64,000 nt of DNA, taken from assembly GCF_009928425.1 (NCBI RefSeq), contig NZ_JAABNS010000001.1, positions 124,001-188,000 on the forward strand. Reading direction: 5' to 3'. The DNA is from Pseudarthrobacter sp. ATCC 49987 (GTDB lineage: Bacteria > Actinomycetota > Actinomycetes > Actinomycetales > Micrococcaceae). The notes under the pieces are model-generated. The model saw only the letters and a list, made by a program, of their open reading frames with translations. It had not been told where the DNA came from and ran no database searches. A program made the position numbers and the translations under genes. Positions within the stretch are counted from its first letter, which is position 1. Each line of letters begins with the position of its first letter. Positions 25,423-35,237 of the stretch are shown piece by piece.

Positions 25423-26865
25423 TTAAATGATGCCGGTGGGTACCAGCAGAACCCAGGCAAGCGCCGGGGCAACAAGCACCACTCCGCCCGCGTAGGCCAT
25501 CAGCTGGCGGTAGACGCGCTGCCGGTCGTTCGCGCGGGCGTTGGCAACCACTAGCGCGCCGTCGGTGGAGAAGGGGGAGACGTCCACGACGGTGGCAGCG
25601 ATGGCCAGCGCCGCGACCGTTCCGGAGGCGCTCAGTGAGCTGGTGGCCAGCAGCGGACCCGCCAGAGGGATGAACGCAGTCAGCAACGCCGTGGAGGAGG
25701 CGAAGGCTGAGCCAATGCCAATCACGTAACAGAGGACAAGCGCGACCAGCAGCGGGGCACCCAGGGCTAGGGCCTGCTCGGCGAGGGTGTCGATGACGCC
25801 GACGTGCTGAAGCAGGGAGACGTAGGTGATCATTCCCGCCACCAGCAGCACCGTGGACCAGGAGACGCCGCCGATGAACGTTTGGTGTTCTTTGATGTTA
25901 ACCAGCGCCAGCAGGAGTCCGGCCGAGAGGGCCACAAAGCCGATCGGCAGGTGGAAGCCTAGGGTGCACACGAGCATCACCGCGATCAGCACCAGCGTGA
26001 GGATCTGCTGGCCGCGAGGACGGATGGTCCGGGCGGTGTCGAGATCGGCATGCTGGCCGCCTTCGCCGTCGCGCAGCTTCCCCAGGAGGGCGAACAGAAC
26101 GATGGTCAGTACGGAGAGGATGAGATTGAGGGCGAAGCTGGCAGCGAAGAGCGCGCCCTGAGAGATGGGAAACCCGCTTTCCAGCGCGATGTCGTGCACC
26201 AGCACGCCGGCCACGGAGAGCGGAGAAAAGCCGCCGGCGTGGGCTCCGTTGATGATGAACGCGCCCATCAGTACGGGGTGGATGCGGGACTCGTAGGCGA
26301 ATCCAATGGCCGCCGGTGCCAGCAGTGCGACGGCGGCAGGGGAGAAGGTGCCCAGTGCGGTGAGCGCGGCAGCGAGCAGGAAGAACACCCAGGGCAGCAG
26401 CATCGTTTTGCCCCTTACGAGGCGCGCGCAGGTCTGCACGATGATGTCGATGGTCCCATTCCTCTGGGCCATGCTGAAGAAGTAGGTGACTCCGATGATC
26501 GTTAGAACGATGCTGGCCGGGAAGTCCTTAAGGATTTCCTTGTCGGTCATGCCGAGCATGAAGTAGCCGACGCCGAAGGATGCGACCAGCCCCATTACAC
26601 CGATGTTCAGCGGCCATTTCGTGGCGACGATGAACATTACGACGAGGATGACGAGCGGGATGATCTGGGTAGGGGTCAAGGTCGGCTCCGGTCTCGTGGT
26701 GGCCGCCGGGTTGAAGATGTCACCCCCCAGCAGAAGCGCGACCAGTCCTAGGATCGCAAAACTGGCCACCGTCATCAGTAGGATACGGCGACGGGTAAGA
26801 CGCTTGGGGCCTTCGTCCGGTGTTTCGCCCACTGGGGCAGTGGTGCGGTGCGCAGTTTTAGTCAT
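25423..26865 (-). CDS. MatC-type dicarboxylate carrier (ion transporter superfamily)
   Basis: A 480-residue membrane protein with about 12 helices after a basic cytosolic N-terminus. It resembles the MatC/SLC13-like dicarboxylate carriers, with repeated re-entrant-type segments NGAHAGGFSPLSVAG and ATVVDVSPFSTDGALVVANA. It would take up a di- or tricarboxylate. It is the last gene of the leftward carboxylate cluster, about 150 bp after the binding-protein gene, so it may have its own promoter. Its substrate probably matches that of the PrpF-family isomerase upstream. Confidence 0.85.
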   Translation of the reverse strand: MTKTAHRTTAPVGETPDEGPKRLTRRRILLMTVASFAILGLVALLLGGDIFNPAATTRPEPTLTPTQIIPLVILVVMFIVATKWPLNIGVMGLVASFGVGYFMLGMTDKEILKDFPASIVLTIIGVTYFFSMAQRNGTIDIIVQTCARLVRGKTMLLPWVFFLLAAALTALGTFSPAAVALLAPAAIGFAYESRIHPVLMGAFIINGAHAGGFSPLSVAGVLVHDIALESGFPISQGALFAASFALNLILSVLTIVLFALLGKLRDGEGGQHADLDTARTIRPRGQQILTLVLIAVMLVCTLGFHLPIGFVALSAGLLLALVNIKEHQTFIGGVSWSTVLLVAGMITYVSLLQHVGVIDTLAEQALALGAPLLVALVLCYVIGIGSAFASSTALLTAFIPLAGPLLATSSLSASGTVAALAIAATVVDVSPFSTDGALVVANARANDRQRVYRQLMAYAGGVVLVAPALAWVLLVPTGII

Positions 26866-27017
26866 GGTGGTCTCCTCAGAGAGTAGCTCCTGTGAGGGAG
26901 GCCGCGGCGGCGCTGCCGGAGGCCTCGGGAGGTGGATGAAACAGCGGGACGGCCGTCGTTGCGATGAGTCGGCGATCCGGGTGATCGCCTTGGCCGCCCC
27001 GCTGCAGTCTGCGGTGT

Positions 27018-28136
27018 TCAGCCGATGTAGCCGAAGATCCGATTCCAGGTGGCCTGGTCTTCCTTTCCGTGAAGGGCTAGATCCTCGGGAGTTCCGCGAT
27101 GGGGAAGCCCTGTGTTCATGGCCGGCAGCTGGACGTCCATCACCGTGGGAGCCGGGGCGGTCGAGTCAGCCGGGTATTCGCCTATCTGGGAGAAGACGCT
27201 GGCTCCTCGTTTGCTGAGGTTCCAGTTCATGAACAGCTGGGCTGCGGCTGGGTGCTGGGCGGTGGGGGTCATGCCCAGGAAGTAGTCGTAGAGCGCGAAT
27301 CCTTCCGTGGGGACTACGAACTTCACTGGCGCGTTATTGTTTGCTGCAATGTTGACGCTGCTGACCACGGCCGTGGCTACCTGGATTTCCCCGCGGGACA
27401 GGCTTTCCTGCTGTGCGCCGGAGGAATCGAAGATTCGTGGCTGCTGAGCTGCATACCCCTTGAGGTAGTCCTCGCCGAGGGCACCGAGTTGGAAGCGCAC
27501 CAGGGATGCTGAGCTGCCGCCGGCGCCGACCTGGGTCGTGCCGATTTTTCCTTTCCATTTCGGATCCAGCAGGTCCTGCCAGGACTTTGGGGCGTCGGCC
27601 TCGCTGACCAGGGCCGTGTTGTAGGCGAAAGTGAAGGCCGGGTCGAAGACACGGTAGAACTTCCCGCCGTCGTACTTCACTGTGTCGTCCAACTGGTCGA
27701 AGTTGGGCACCTTGTGTGGCGTGAAGGCGCCGGCTTTGTTCATGGCTGAGACCGAGGAGTACTCGGAGGTTCGGATGACGTCGGCCCCCAGCTTGTTGGC
27801 GCCCTGTTCGCTGAGCACGCGCTCCAGCAGACGGTTGGGTACCAGCCGGACCAGGTTCACTTTGATACCGGTGTCCTGGGTGAAGGCTTTGATGACTTCT
27901 TTCTCGCTGTTTTCCACGTAGCCGCTGTAGAGGTTGATGGACCCCTCGGCTTTGGCCTTTGCGAACAGCTCGCTGTCTGCCACGGTCTGGCCGTTGACCA
28001 CGAGTTCAGAGGTGGTGGAGAGGGATTCGGCCTTGTTGACCAGGGTGATGGTCTTGGGGGCGCTGCAGGCGCCGGCGGTTACCGCTAGTGCGGCGGCGGC
28101 CAGCAGCGACGTCGTTGTCTTGAGGATGTTTTTCAT
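27018..28136 (-). CDS. ABC transporter substrate-binding protein (Fe(III)/AfuA-like)
   Basis: A 372-residue exported lipoprotein. The signal peptide ends LAVTAGACS (lipobox with Cys at about 24), followed by a type II periplasmic-binding fold. Features are NLYSGYVENSEKEVIKAFTQDTGIKV, GADVIRTSEYSSV, and DPKWKGKIGTTQVG. The family covers Fe(III)-, 2-aminoethylphosphonate- and spermidine-type binders. Beside a PrpF isomerase and a carboxylate carrier, a metal-chelate or carboxylate ligand is plausible. Its start overlaps the permease stop (ATGA). Confidence 0.9.
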   Translation of the reverse strand: MKNILKTTTSLLAAAALAVTAGACSAPKTITLVNKAESLSTTSELVVNGQTVADSELFAKAKAEGSINLYSGYVENSEKEVIKAFTQDTGIKVNLVRLVPNRLLERVLSEQGANKLGADVIRTSEYSSVSAMNKAGAFTPHKVPNFDQLDDTVKYDGGKFYRVFDPAFTFAYNTALVSEADAPKSWQDLLDPKWKGKIGTTQVGAGGSSASLVRFQLGALGEDYLKGYAAQQPRIFDSSGAQQESLSRGEIQVATAVVSSVNIAANNNAPVKFVVPTEGFALYDYFLGMTPTAQHPAAAQLFMNWNLSKRGASVFSQIGEYPADSTAPAPTVMDVQLPAMNTGLPHRGTPEDLALHGKEDQATWNRIFGYIG

Positions 28137-29941
28137 CGTGCTTCTCCATTGGTTGCGCGGGCGCCAAAGGCCTTCGCGAGGACGACCAGGGCCAGGATGA
28201 CCAGGATGTAGAGCAGGCTCGTCGATGCCGCGGAGCGCAGCGCGCCGTTGTCGTAGTTGTCAAAGACCACAATCGCCAGTAGCCGGGTGTTGGAGGTAAA
28301 AAGGAACAAGGCCGCGGACAGTTCCCGCATCGCCAGCATCAGCAGCAGCAGGACCGTCGACATAACGCCTGTCTTCATCAGCGGCAGCGTCACATAGGAC
28401 ACCGCACGCGCCCTGCTGGAGCCAAGAAGCACTGCGCTGTCTTCGAGGTCCTTGTCCACCTGCAGGATGCTTGCTGACATGCCCCGGTAGCCCTGGGGAA
28501 GGTAGATCGCGATGAAGGCGATGATCAGCACCACGATGGTTCCGTACACGGGAAGCGGCAACACCAGCCACGTCCAGAGCAAGCCCAGACCCATGACGAT
28601 CGCCGGGATGGCGAGGGGGAGCATTGCCACGAACTCCAAGCTCTTCCGGCCCGGGGTTTTGGTCCTGTACACGATGTAGCTGAGGTAGAACGCCAGCGCG
28701 GCACCCAGAACTGCTACGCAGACGGCCACCATGACGCTGTTCCGTGCCGCGTCCAGGAATGTGGCGGACTGCATTGTCTGAAAGAGCGACCAGAAGGAGA
28801 GCGCGTCTTCGCCGAAAAGCTGGCCCAGGTTCGAAACGTACGGCGAGGACTGCAGGGAGGCCAGGAGGAGAGCCACCACCGGCAACACGATTGCCAGGGC
28901 GAAGTAAACCAATGCGAAGGCCAGGCCCACGCCACGGAGCTTGCCGATGTCCATCATGCGGGGCTTCATGCCCTTGCCGGAAACAGTGGTGAAGTTCCTT
29001 TTCATCACCATGCGCTGCTGGATTGCGGTGACCGCGATCAGGACGACGGTCAGGACGACGGCGACCGCTGCGGCTTCGTTGCCTCGTGCCGGTGCGGAGT
29101 TCATCAGTCGGTAAATGAAGGTAGGGAGTGTCTCAATCTGACCGGGAGTGCCGATCATCTGGGCGACTGGAAAGTTTTCCATGGTCAGGGCAAAGATCAG
29201 TACGCCGGAGCCGAGAATCGCTGGTGTGACGAGAGGGAAGGTGACGGTGCTCAGGATTTTACCGAGAGAGCCGCCGTGGACGCTGGCGGCTTCCTCGAGA
29301 TCAGGGTTCATGAGGGTCATGGCGCCGTGGATCAGCAGGAACGCATACGGTGCGTAGTACAAGGCCAGCACGAGAATCAGCCCGGGCATCGTGTAGACAT
29401 TGAAGAGGTTGCCCAAGCCGATGCCACGGGTGAGCAAGTTCAGGTAACCCGTGGCGGGTCCGGCCAGGAGTGACCAGGCGAGTGCGCCCACCAGCGAGGG
29501 CAGGAACATCGGTGCGATGCCGATGAAGTAGATGACGGCCTTGCCCCAGATGTTGGTCCTGGCCGCTAGGAATGCCAGGGTTCCACCGATGAACATGGCC
29601 AACACCGAAGAGGATGTTGCCACCACCAAGGAATTTGTCAGTGCGGTTACCGACTGGTGGGAGGAGAGGATCTTGAAGTTCTCCAGCGTCAGGCCGCCGA
29701 GTCCGATCGAACCTGGTCGGGGCGTGGAGCTGCTGAATGCAGAGATCAGGATCAGGGCCACGGGCATGAGGATCAAGATGGCCAGCAGGGCCAGCATCAG
29801 CCACGTGGGCATGGACTTCCTGAACTGGTGGCCAAGTTGGCCGCCCATCCGGCGTCGGGGCCGCGGACTGAGCATCTCACGGGGCGGCAGGCCCGGCCGC
29901 TGATCTGACTGCTTGCGAAGGTCTGTAGTGGCGGCGGACAT
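28133..29941 (-). CDS. ABC transporter permease, tandem (FbpB-like)
   Basis: A 602-residue permease made of two fused binding-protein-dependent transport domains, about 12 helices in all. Each half has an EAA loop, for example DLEEAASVHGGSLGKILSTVTFPL in the first and DLEDSAVLLGSSRARAVSYVTLPL in the second. One polypeptide thus supplies both membrane halves, as in Fe(III) importers. It overlaps both the ATPase gene upstream (TGATG) and the binding-protein gene downstream (ATGA). Confidence 0.92.
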   Translation of the reverse strand: MSAATTDLRKQSDQRPGLPPREMLSPRPRRRMGGQLGHQFRKSMPTWLMLALLAILILMPVALILISAFSSSTPRPGSIGLGGLTLENFKILSSHQSVTALTNSLVVATSSSVLAMFIGGTLAFLAARTNIWGKAVIYFIGIAPMFLPSLVGALAWSLLAGPATGYLNLLTRGIGLGNLFNVYTMPGLILVLALYYAPYAFLLIHGAMTLMNPDLEEAASVHGGSLGKILSTVTFPLVTPAILGSGVLIFALTMENFPVAQMIGTPGQIETLPTFIYRLMNSAPARGNEAAAVAVVLTVVLIAVTAIQQRMVMKRNFTTVSGKGMKPRMMDIGKLRGVGLAFALVYFALAIVLPVVALLLASLQSSPYVSNLGQLFGEDALSFWSLFQTMQSATFLDAARNSVMVAVCVAVLGAALAFYLSYIVYRTKTPGRKSLEFVAMLPLAIPAIVMGLGLLWTWLVLPLPVYGTIVVLIIAFIAIYLPQGYRGMSASILQVDKDLEDSAVLLGSSRARAVSYVTLPLMKTGVMSTVLLLLMLAMRELSAALFLFTSNTRLLAIVVFDNYDNGALRSAASTSLLYILVILALVVLAKAFGARATNGEAR

Positions 29942-31026
29942 CAGGCCACCTCAGCGGGGAGAATCTGGACGTCGGAGGGGCTCGCTGTCACCCAGACCCT
30001 GTTGCCTTTACCGGCTGGCGGGCCGTCACGGCGGGAAACGAGGGCCTCGATGGCGGGGCCGCCGTCCAACTCGATCAGGTAGCGGACGTTCGAACCCTGG
30101 TAGCTGGCCACCGAGACCTCGCCGGCCCAGTTGTTGGAGTCAGCGTCTGGCCGCTGGGCAGAGACGATGACGTCCTCCGGGCGGATGCAGGCCTTGATGG
30201 CTTCACCGTCCAGCGTGTAGTCGGCTGTGGACAGTTCGAGCCTGTGCTCCGCCATTTTGTAGGTTCCGGGGTGGCCGTCCTTAAGCACCGGGAAGATATT
30301 GGTGACCCCCAGAAAGTCCGCGATGGAGGCGCTGGCCGGGTTTTCGTAGATCTCACCGGGGCTTCCGACCTGGGCGAGCTTTCCGTTCTGCATGAGTGCG
30401 ATCCGGTCTGCGAGGGCCAGGGCTTCACCCTGGTCGTGGGTGACGTAGACGCAGGTCAGGTTGAGCTTCTGCTGCAGTGCGCGGAGTTCGATCCGCAGGC
30501 GGTCCCGGAGCCTGGCGTCAAGATTGGAGAGGGGCTCGTCCAGCAGCAGGACGCTGGGGCGCATTACGAGACTTCGGGCCAGGGCCACCCGCTGCATCTG
30601 GCCGCCGGAGAGGAGGCTGGCGCCACGTTTCTGGAACCCGTCCAAACCCACCAGGTGGAGTGCCTCGTCGACGCGCTCCGTGATTTCCTTCTTACCCAGT
30701 TTCTTCATTTGGAGCGGAAAGGCAACATTCTCGAAGATGGTTCGGTGCGGCCAGACGGCGTACGACTGAAAAACCATGCCCACGTTGCGTTTGTGGGAAG
30801 GAACATTGATGTTCCTTTCGCTGTCGAACACCACCTGGTCCCCGATTGTGATTCTGCCGCGGACAGGAGTTTCCAGTCCGGCGATGCATCGCATGGTGCT
30901 GGTCTTGCCGCAGCCAGACTTACCCAGCAGCACCAGCGAGTGCCCGTCCTCGATTTCGGCATTGACGCCTTTGACTGCGTAGGTATCGCCGTATTTCAGG
31001 TCGATATTCTCCAAAGTAACTTTCAT
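29941..31026 (-). CDS. ABC transporter ATP-binding protein (FbpC/PotA-like)
   Basis: A 361-residue ATPase. Walker A is GKSGCGKTS, the Q-loop is MVFQSYAVWPH, the signature is LLSGGQMQR and Walker B is LLLDEPLSNLD. A C-terminal TOBE-type domain (residues 240-361) is typical of Fe(III) or polyamine importers. It energises the adjacent permease. It begins 37 bases after the PrpF-family gene, so all are probably one operon. Confidence 0.92.
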   Translation of the reverse strand: MKVTLENIDLKYGDTYAVKGVNAEIEDGHSLVLLGKSGCGKTSTMRCIAGLETPVRGRITIGDQVVFDSERNINVPSHKRNVGMVFQSYAVWPHRTIFENVAFPLQMKKLGKKEITERVDEALHLVGLDGFQKRGASLLSGGQMQRVALARSLVMRPSVLLLDEPLSNLDARLRDRLRIELRALQQKLNLTCVYVTHDQGEALALADRIALMQNGKLAQVGSPGEIYENPASASIADFLGVTNIFPVLKDGHPGTYKMAEHRLELSTADYTLDGEAIKACIRPEDVIVSAQRPDADSNNWAGEVSVASYQGSNVRYLIELDGGPAIEALVSRRDGPPAGKGNRVWVTASPSDVQILPAEVA

Positions 31027-31062
31027 CGTCCGACTCCTTTGTCTAGGTCTATTTGTGCGCAG

Positions 31063-32205
31063 TTAGGCGCTGGCCCGCACAGCGGCGGTTGCGCGGGTAA
31101 AGATGATGGATTCGCTGATGACGCGGGCGGCTCTTTCGAGTCCGATCCGGGCAGGGCGCCCGAACGGATCGACCGTGGCGACGGTGGCGATGATGCCGGC
31201 GGCAGTGCCGATCCGGAGATGGGTAACGGCGTCGGGAGGTGTCTGAATCGCCCCGCCGGCCAGGGCGGCGTTAACTACCGTTCCTGCGGTGATGGCAGCG
31301 GTGGCGACGCCGACGGCGGACGTCAGCCCGATGGCCGGGTGCGGGGCGTGCATGGACAGCGTCCGGATCGAGACGTCATAGGCCGCGCCGCTGATGTGCT
31401 GGCCCCCTGTCGTGATGAAGTCGGTGGCGGGGCCAACAATTGCCACCTTGGGTACTGCATGGTCAACCGGTGAGCCGGGGGCCCGGAGACCCATGCGCAC
31501 GGCGGCAGCGCTTCGGATTTCGGTGAGCACGGGCACGAAATCCGAGAGTTCGGCCAGGCTCTCGGCTCCGGTGAGGCCCAGGCTTGCGGCCGCCACCAGA
31601 ACCATCGGCGCGCCGGCGTCGATCATGGAGACCAGATAATTCCGGCCGTCTACGGAAAGCTCTTCGCGTGCGTGCCTGGTGGGCAGCGCAGAACCGGTGC
31701 TGCCGCCGGCCGGGTCGAGGAAGGCGAGCGTGACGGGGACCCCTGTGGCCAGGGTGCCAGGGACTTGCGCGTCGCCAAAGGCCGGCAGCTTCCCGTCCGG
31801 GGTGGTGACGTCTGCTTCGAGCCGTGTGCCGGTGTTCAGGTTGCGCATCCGGACGAGGGTGGTTCCCGGTGTCGCGCGCACAAAACCGTGACTCACCGCG
31901 TAGAGGGCAATGGCCGTCGCGCAGTTTCCGCAGTTGCTGCCCCACTCGACTCGGCCGTCGCCGATGCCGACCTGCGCGAAGAGGTAGTCAACATCAACGT
32001 CGTCATCGGAGGCGGCCGAGACGACGGCCGCTTTGGAGGTCGTGGACGTGGCCCCGCCGACGCCGTCGATCTGCCGGGGGTCCGCCGCGTTGAAAGTATC
32101 TATCAGGAGCGCCTCGATCTGGTCCCTCGACGCCGGGACATCCTGGCCGTCGAACAGCCAGCATTTGCTGGTTCCACCCCTGACCAGGGTTGCTGGGATT
32201 CTCAA
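31063..32205 (-). CDS. PrpF-family isomerase (methylaconitate/oxalomesaconate type)
   Basis: A 380-residue protein of the PrpF family, diaminopimelate-epimerase-like isomerases that shift double bonds in tricarboxylates. Examples are 2-methylaconitate isomerase, 4-oxalomesaconate tautomerase and aconitate isomerase. It opens IPATLVRGGTSKCWLF; VEWGSNCGNCATAI holds the catalytic Cys pair region, and GAPMVLV and TPPDAVTHLRIGTAAG follow. The start appears to be TTG with a weak GAG site. It is first in a leftward operon with transporter genes and divergent from a LysR gene. Confidence 0.87.
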   Translation of the reverse strand: MRIPATLVRGGTSKCWLFDGQDVPASRDQIEALLIDTFNAADPRQIDGVGGATSTTSKAAVVSAASDDDVDVDYLFAQVGIGDGRVEWGSNCGNCATAIALYAVSHGFVRATPGTTLVRMRNLNTGTRLEADVTTPDGKLPAFGDAQVPGTLATGVPVTLAFLDPAGGSTGSALPTRHAREELSVDGRNYLVSMIDAGAPMVLVAAASLGLTGAESLAELSDFVPVLTEIRSAAAVRMGLRAPGSPVDHAVPKVAIVGPATDFITTGGQHISGAAYDVSIRTLSMHAPHPAIGLTSAVGVATAAITAGTVVNAALAGGAIQTPPDAVTHLRIGTAAGIIATVATVDPFGRPARIGLERAARVISESIIFTRATAAVRASA

Positions 32206-32346
32206 TGGATTCTCGATTCGAAAGTAGTCGTTGTCCGGGCCGCCACGGCGCCTGTGTGGCCTCGGTCATACCTACTTTCGGCTCTGGCAGCGTTGAGCAC
32301 AATGTTCGTTTTCTATGAGTGGCTTAACTTGAACTACACTCTTCTT
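32206..32346. promoter_or_regulatory. Divergent promoter region, PrpF operon / LysR gene
   Basis: 141 bp between divergent starts, where the LysR protein most likely binds. The right half is AT-richer and likely holds the lysR promoter. I could not find a convincing T-N11-A palindrome by eye. Confidence 0.5.
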
Positions 32347-33300
32347 ATGGAGCTTGATGTACGCCGACTCTTCCTGCTGGCAGAAATCGCCGAGTATGGA
32401 TCCCTGACCGCGGCCGCCGAGGCGATGATGTACACGACGTCCGCGGTCTCCCAGCAAATGCGACGGCTCGAGGCGGAGGCTGGGCAGACTCTCTTCGAGA
32501 GACATGCCCGTGGAGTGGTTTTAACGGACGCGGGGGCGGCCCTTGTAGCCAGAGCCCGGTCCATCCGGCGTGAGTTGGCGGGCGCCCAGTCCGACCTTGA
32601 TGCACTGAGCGGGCTGCGAGCCGGGAGCCTGCGGATCGGGTCTTTCCCCACGGCCTCCGCTTCCCTGCTGCCGTTGGTCTTGACCCAGTTCGCCCGGGCG
32701 CACCCCGCCGTTTCGGTGTCGGTCAAGAGTGCGCTGAGGGACCCCCTGCGCGAGCTGCTGCTGATGCGCGAGGTGGAGCTGGCACTCCTTTGGGAGTACG
32801 ACTGGAGTCCATTTACCGACGAGGAAATCGACACCGAAAGACTCGTGGACGATCCCACCGTCCTTGTGGTGGCAGGGAGCAGTGACGTCGGGCGCAGCGG
32901 ACCGGTGGACCTCAGCTCGCTCGCAGCTGCCCGCTGGATCATCCGCGCGGACGGGCACCCCGTGGCGGACGTGCTGACCAGAAGCTGCCACGCGGCAGGG
33001 TTCGCGCCGGACATCTCCTATGACGCCCATGACTATCAGGAAGCGCAGGCAATGGTGGCGGCAGGGCTCGGCGTGGCACTCGCCCCGCGGCTGTCGCTCA
33101 CAAATTTGCGCGACGACGTCCGGCTCGTCCCGCTCGATCCCCGGATTCCCGTCCCTGTCCGCCGTATCCTGCTCGGACAGCTCAAGGGGCGGAAGTCGAC
33201 GCCAGCCATGCTCGGCTTCCAGCAAACCCTGCGGGAGGCTGCCAAGGCCATGCCACAGACCTTCGGCCGCCCGGGCCAGCTCGGCTCGGTCAACATCTGA
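32347..33300 (+). CDS. LysR-family transcriptional regulator
   Basis: A 317-residue LysR regulator. The N-terminal winged helix is RRLFLLAEIAEYGSLTAAAEAM...TSAVSQQMRRLEAEAG, followed by a linker helix and an effector domain starting at RIGSFPTASASLLP. The reading frame is open upstream, but MELDVRRLF is the natural start. Its divergent position predicts that it controls the PrpF-ABC-MatC operon in response to a carboxylate inducer. Confidence 0.92.
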   Translation: MELDVRRLFLLAEIAEYGSLTAAAEAMMYTTSAVSQQMRRLEAEAGQTLFERHARGVVLTDAGAALVARARSIRRELAGAQSDLDALSGLRAGSLRIGSFPTASASLLPLVLTQFARAHPAVSVSVKSALRDPLRELLLMREVELALLWEYDWSPFTDEEIDTERLVDDPTVLVVAGSSDVGRSGPVDLSSLAAARWIIRADGHPVADVLTRSCHAAGFAPDISYDAHDYQEAQAMVAAGLGVALAPRLSLTNLRDDVRLVPLDPRIPVPVRRILLGQLKGRKSTPAMLGFQQTLREAAKAMPQTFGRPGQLGSVNI

Positions 33301-33519
33301 ATTCAGATTGCGGTTGCGGCAGCCCGGTATGGAAACTGGGCTTGACGATGTTCTCGGGGCCGTCGGCCCCCGGCTTCGGGCCTGCAGCCCATCACCCATG
33401 CCGGCATGACTGCTGTTCCTCTCACGGGTCCGAAGCGCGTTGTTCGCTCTTGTCCGAAGGTGCCGGCGTGGGCAACAATGTTCCGGCCGGATCCAGCCAG
33501 GTCGAGAGGGATTTCTTCT

Positions 33520-34278
33520 ATGACAGCGCGAGACACGTCCTCAGTCGGTGCGCCGTGCTGGGTCGACACCTGGCAGCCCGATCCCCGGGCGGCCAAAGAT
33601 TTCTACGGTCAGCTCTTCGGTTGGAGTTTCGACGACCCGGCCCCGATGCCGTCCGGTCTCGACGGCGACTACTACACCGCGCGCCTTCACGGGCAGTTGG
33701 TGGCCGGCATCGGGCAGGCACCGCCGCTGTCGCCTCCGGGCTGGATCACTCACGTCCGTGTCGCCGGCCTCGGGGAATCCTTGGCCCGCGCCGAGCGGGC
33801 AGGAGGCAGGCGCCTCCGGCCGTCTGATCCCGGGCCCGATGACCGCTTTGCAGTGCTCGCCGATCCTGCCGGCGTCCCCTTCAGCCTGCGGCAGGCGGGT
33901 CAGAACGACGGCGTCGAACTGGCCAATGAGCCGAACAGCTGGGCCATGAGCTCGCTGCACACCCCGGATGTTGGACAGGCCCAGGCGTTTTACGGGGCAA
34001 TGTTCGATTGGGAGCTCAAATCATTGCCGGACGTTCCGTTCTCGCTGTGGCTGCGCTCCGGCCGGGTCGTGGCGGCAGTGACGGCCACCGCTGGCGTCGA
34101 GGTCCCGCCGCATTGGAGCGTTAACTTCGCCGTCGGCGATGCCGATGCCACCGCCGAGCATGCTGTTGCTCTCGGCGGTGGAATTCTCATGGCGCCCGTG
34201 GACACTCCGGGATTTCGAAGCGCCGTGATCAGCGACCCTCAAGGGGGTGTCGTCGCGGTCAGCGCAACCACCGGCTGA
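33520..34278 (+). CDS. Two-domain VOC protein
   Basis: A 252-residue protein with two VOC repeats. The first is CWVDTWQPDPRAAKDFYGQLFGWSF; the second starts near residue 130 with MSSLHTPDVGQAQAFYGAMFDWEL. This arrangement is common in Streptomyces and Arthrobacter proteins of unknown reaction (hydroxylase- or glyoxalase-labelled). GAGAGGG lies nine bases before the ATG. The 219 bp upstream hold only a small GGGGCC/GGCCCC hairpin (33356-33370). Confidence 0.85.
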   Translation: MTARDTSSVGAPCWVDTWQPDPRAAKDFYGQLFGWSFDDPAPMPSGLDGDYYTARLHGQLVAGIGQAPPLSPPGWITHVRVAGLGESLARAERAGGRRLRPSDPGPDDRFAVLADPAGVPFSLRQAGQNDGVELANEPNSWAMSSLHTPDVGQAQAFYGAMFDWELKSLPDVPFSLWLRSGRVVAAVTATAGVEVPPHWSVNFAVGDADATAEHAVALGGGILMAPVDTPGFRSAVISDPQGGVVAVSATTG

Positions 34279-34324
34279 CACGGACTTCCAGCTTTCGTTG
34301 GCTGGGCGTCGCGCCCGGAGGCGC

Positions 34325-34585
34325 CTAGGGCTCGACGAGCGTCAGGATTGTTTCCGGACGGACGCCGTCGAATTTCATCGCTTCGGCTGCCGCTTCGGAC
34401 TCCATGATCCGCTGGAACGTTTCCATGTCGGGGACTTGGGCGATCAGGCCTACTCGGTGGCTCTTTGCCGGGTCGATGAAAGTTCGAACCGTGATGCCCA
34501 GCGGCCCGAATACTTCCTCCCTTTTTGGTGAGCTGAGCCAGTGCTCAACGTCGTCGACTTCGTGGAAGATCATTAGTGTTGGCAT
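34325..34585 (-). CDS. Hypothetical protein (86 aa)
   Basis: An 86-residue protein with an alpha-beta ferredoxin-like look: MPTLMIFHEVDDVEHWL, then ITVRTFIDPAKSHRVGLIAQVPDMETFQRIMES. That could be a dimeric alpha-beta barrel monomer. The sequence is coherent and the codon usage ordinary. I cannot assign a function. The 213 bp before it hold no gene I can support. Confidence 0.65.
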   Translation of the reverse strand: MPTLMIFHEVDDVEHWLSSPKREEVFGPLGITVRTFIDPAKSHRVGLIAQVPDMETFQRIMESEAAAEAMKFDGVRPETILTLVEP

Positions 34586-34798
34586 CGTTGCCTCCGCTTT
34601 CTGGGGTTTTGCCAGGAGCCGGGCTGGTCAAGGGGCCGCGTCGGGACATCCTGATCACGCTGAACGTACCACGGCCCCGAATGCAGCGGTAGCGGGAAAA
34701 ATTGACAGTTCGGCCCTCGCGAATCGGCCATCCGAGGACGACGGCCGCACTCGGACCGGATCACGTCAAAACGAGCGCAACGTTTCCCGTCGGCGCCT

Positions 34799-35128
34799 TC
34801 ATTCCTGGGCGCTGAGGTTCCAGTGGACTCGGATGGCCTCAGCAACTGGGCCAGCGGTGACGTCCACCCGGAAAGCAACGGGCGCGGTCCCTGTCTCCTC
34901 GATGACCGAGTCACGGTAAACGCGGCCGCATGAGGGACACAAGGTGTAGAGATCCTCATCCGCAGGCCATTTCGCGAGCCCGGCGGGAACCGGGCCGTTG
35001 TCGCCGATGTAGACGGGGACGCCGTGTGAGTTGGCCTGAATCAACCCGTCCTTGCTAACGGTGTTGCCGCATACGCAGGTGATGGTGGTGACATCGTGAT
35101 CGGTTACATCGGCGGTTTCAGTGTCCAT
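34799..35128 (-). CDS. Hypothetical zinc-ribbon-like protein (109 aa)
   Basis: A 109-residue acidic protein with two Cys pairs, CVCGNTV near residue 18 and LCPSCGRVYRD near residue 64, which look like a split zinc ribbon. A conserved-looking ANSHGVPVYIGDNG lies between. The rest is strand-rich. Function unknown. Confidence 0.65.
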   Translation of the reverse strand: MDTETADVTDHDVTTITCVCGNTVSKDGLIQANSHGVPVYIGDNGPVPAGLAKWPADEDLYTLCPSCGRVYRDSVIEETGTAPVAFRVDVTAGPVAEAIRVHWNLSAQE

Positions 35129-35237
35129 GATGACCTTCCCGGCGCTGGAAGAGACGTTCTGGTACCAGCTTATGCCTGCCGGTCCATGTCATCACCAACA
35201 TCGCGGCAGGACCCCAAACTCCAACGGCGGCAGGCAA

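Noticed and set aside
26898..26926. GAGGCC/GGCCTC inverted repeat between the binding-protein and MatC genes
   Set aside because: Only 6-bp arms with a long loop and no T tract; weak as a terminator.
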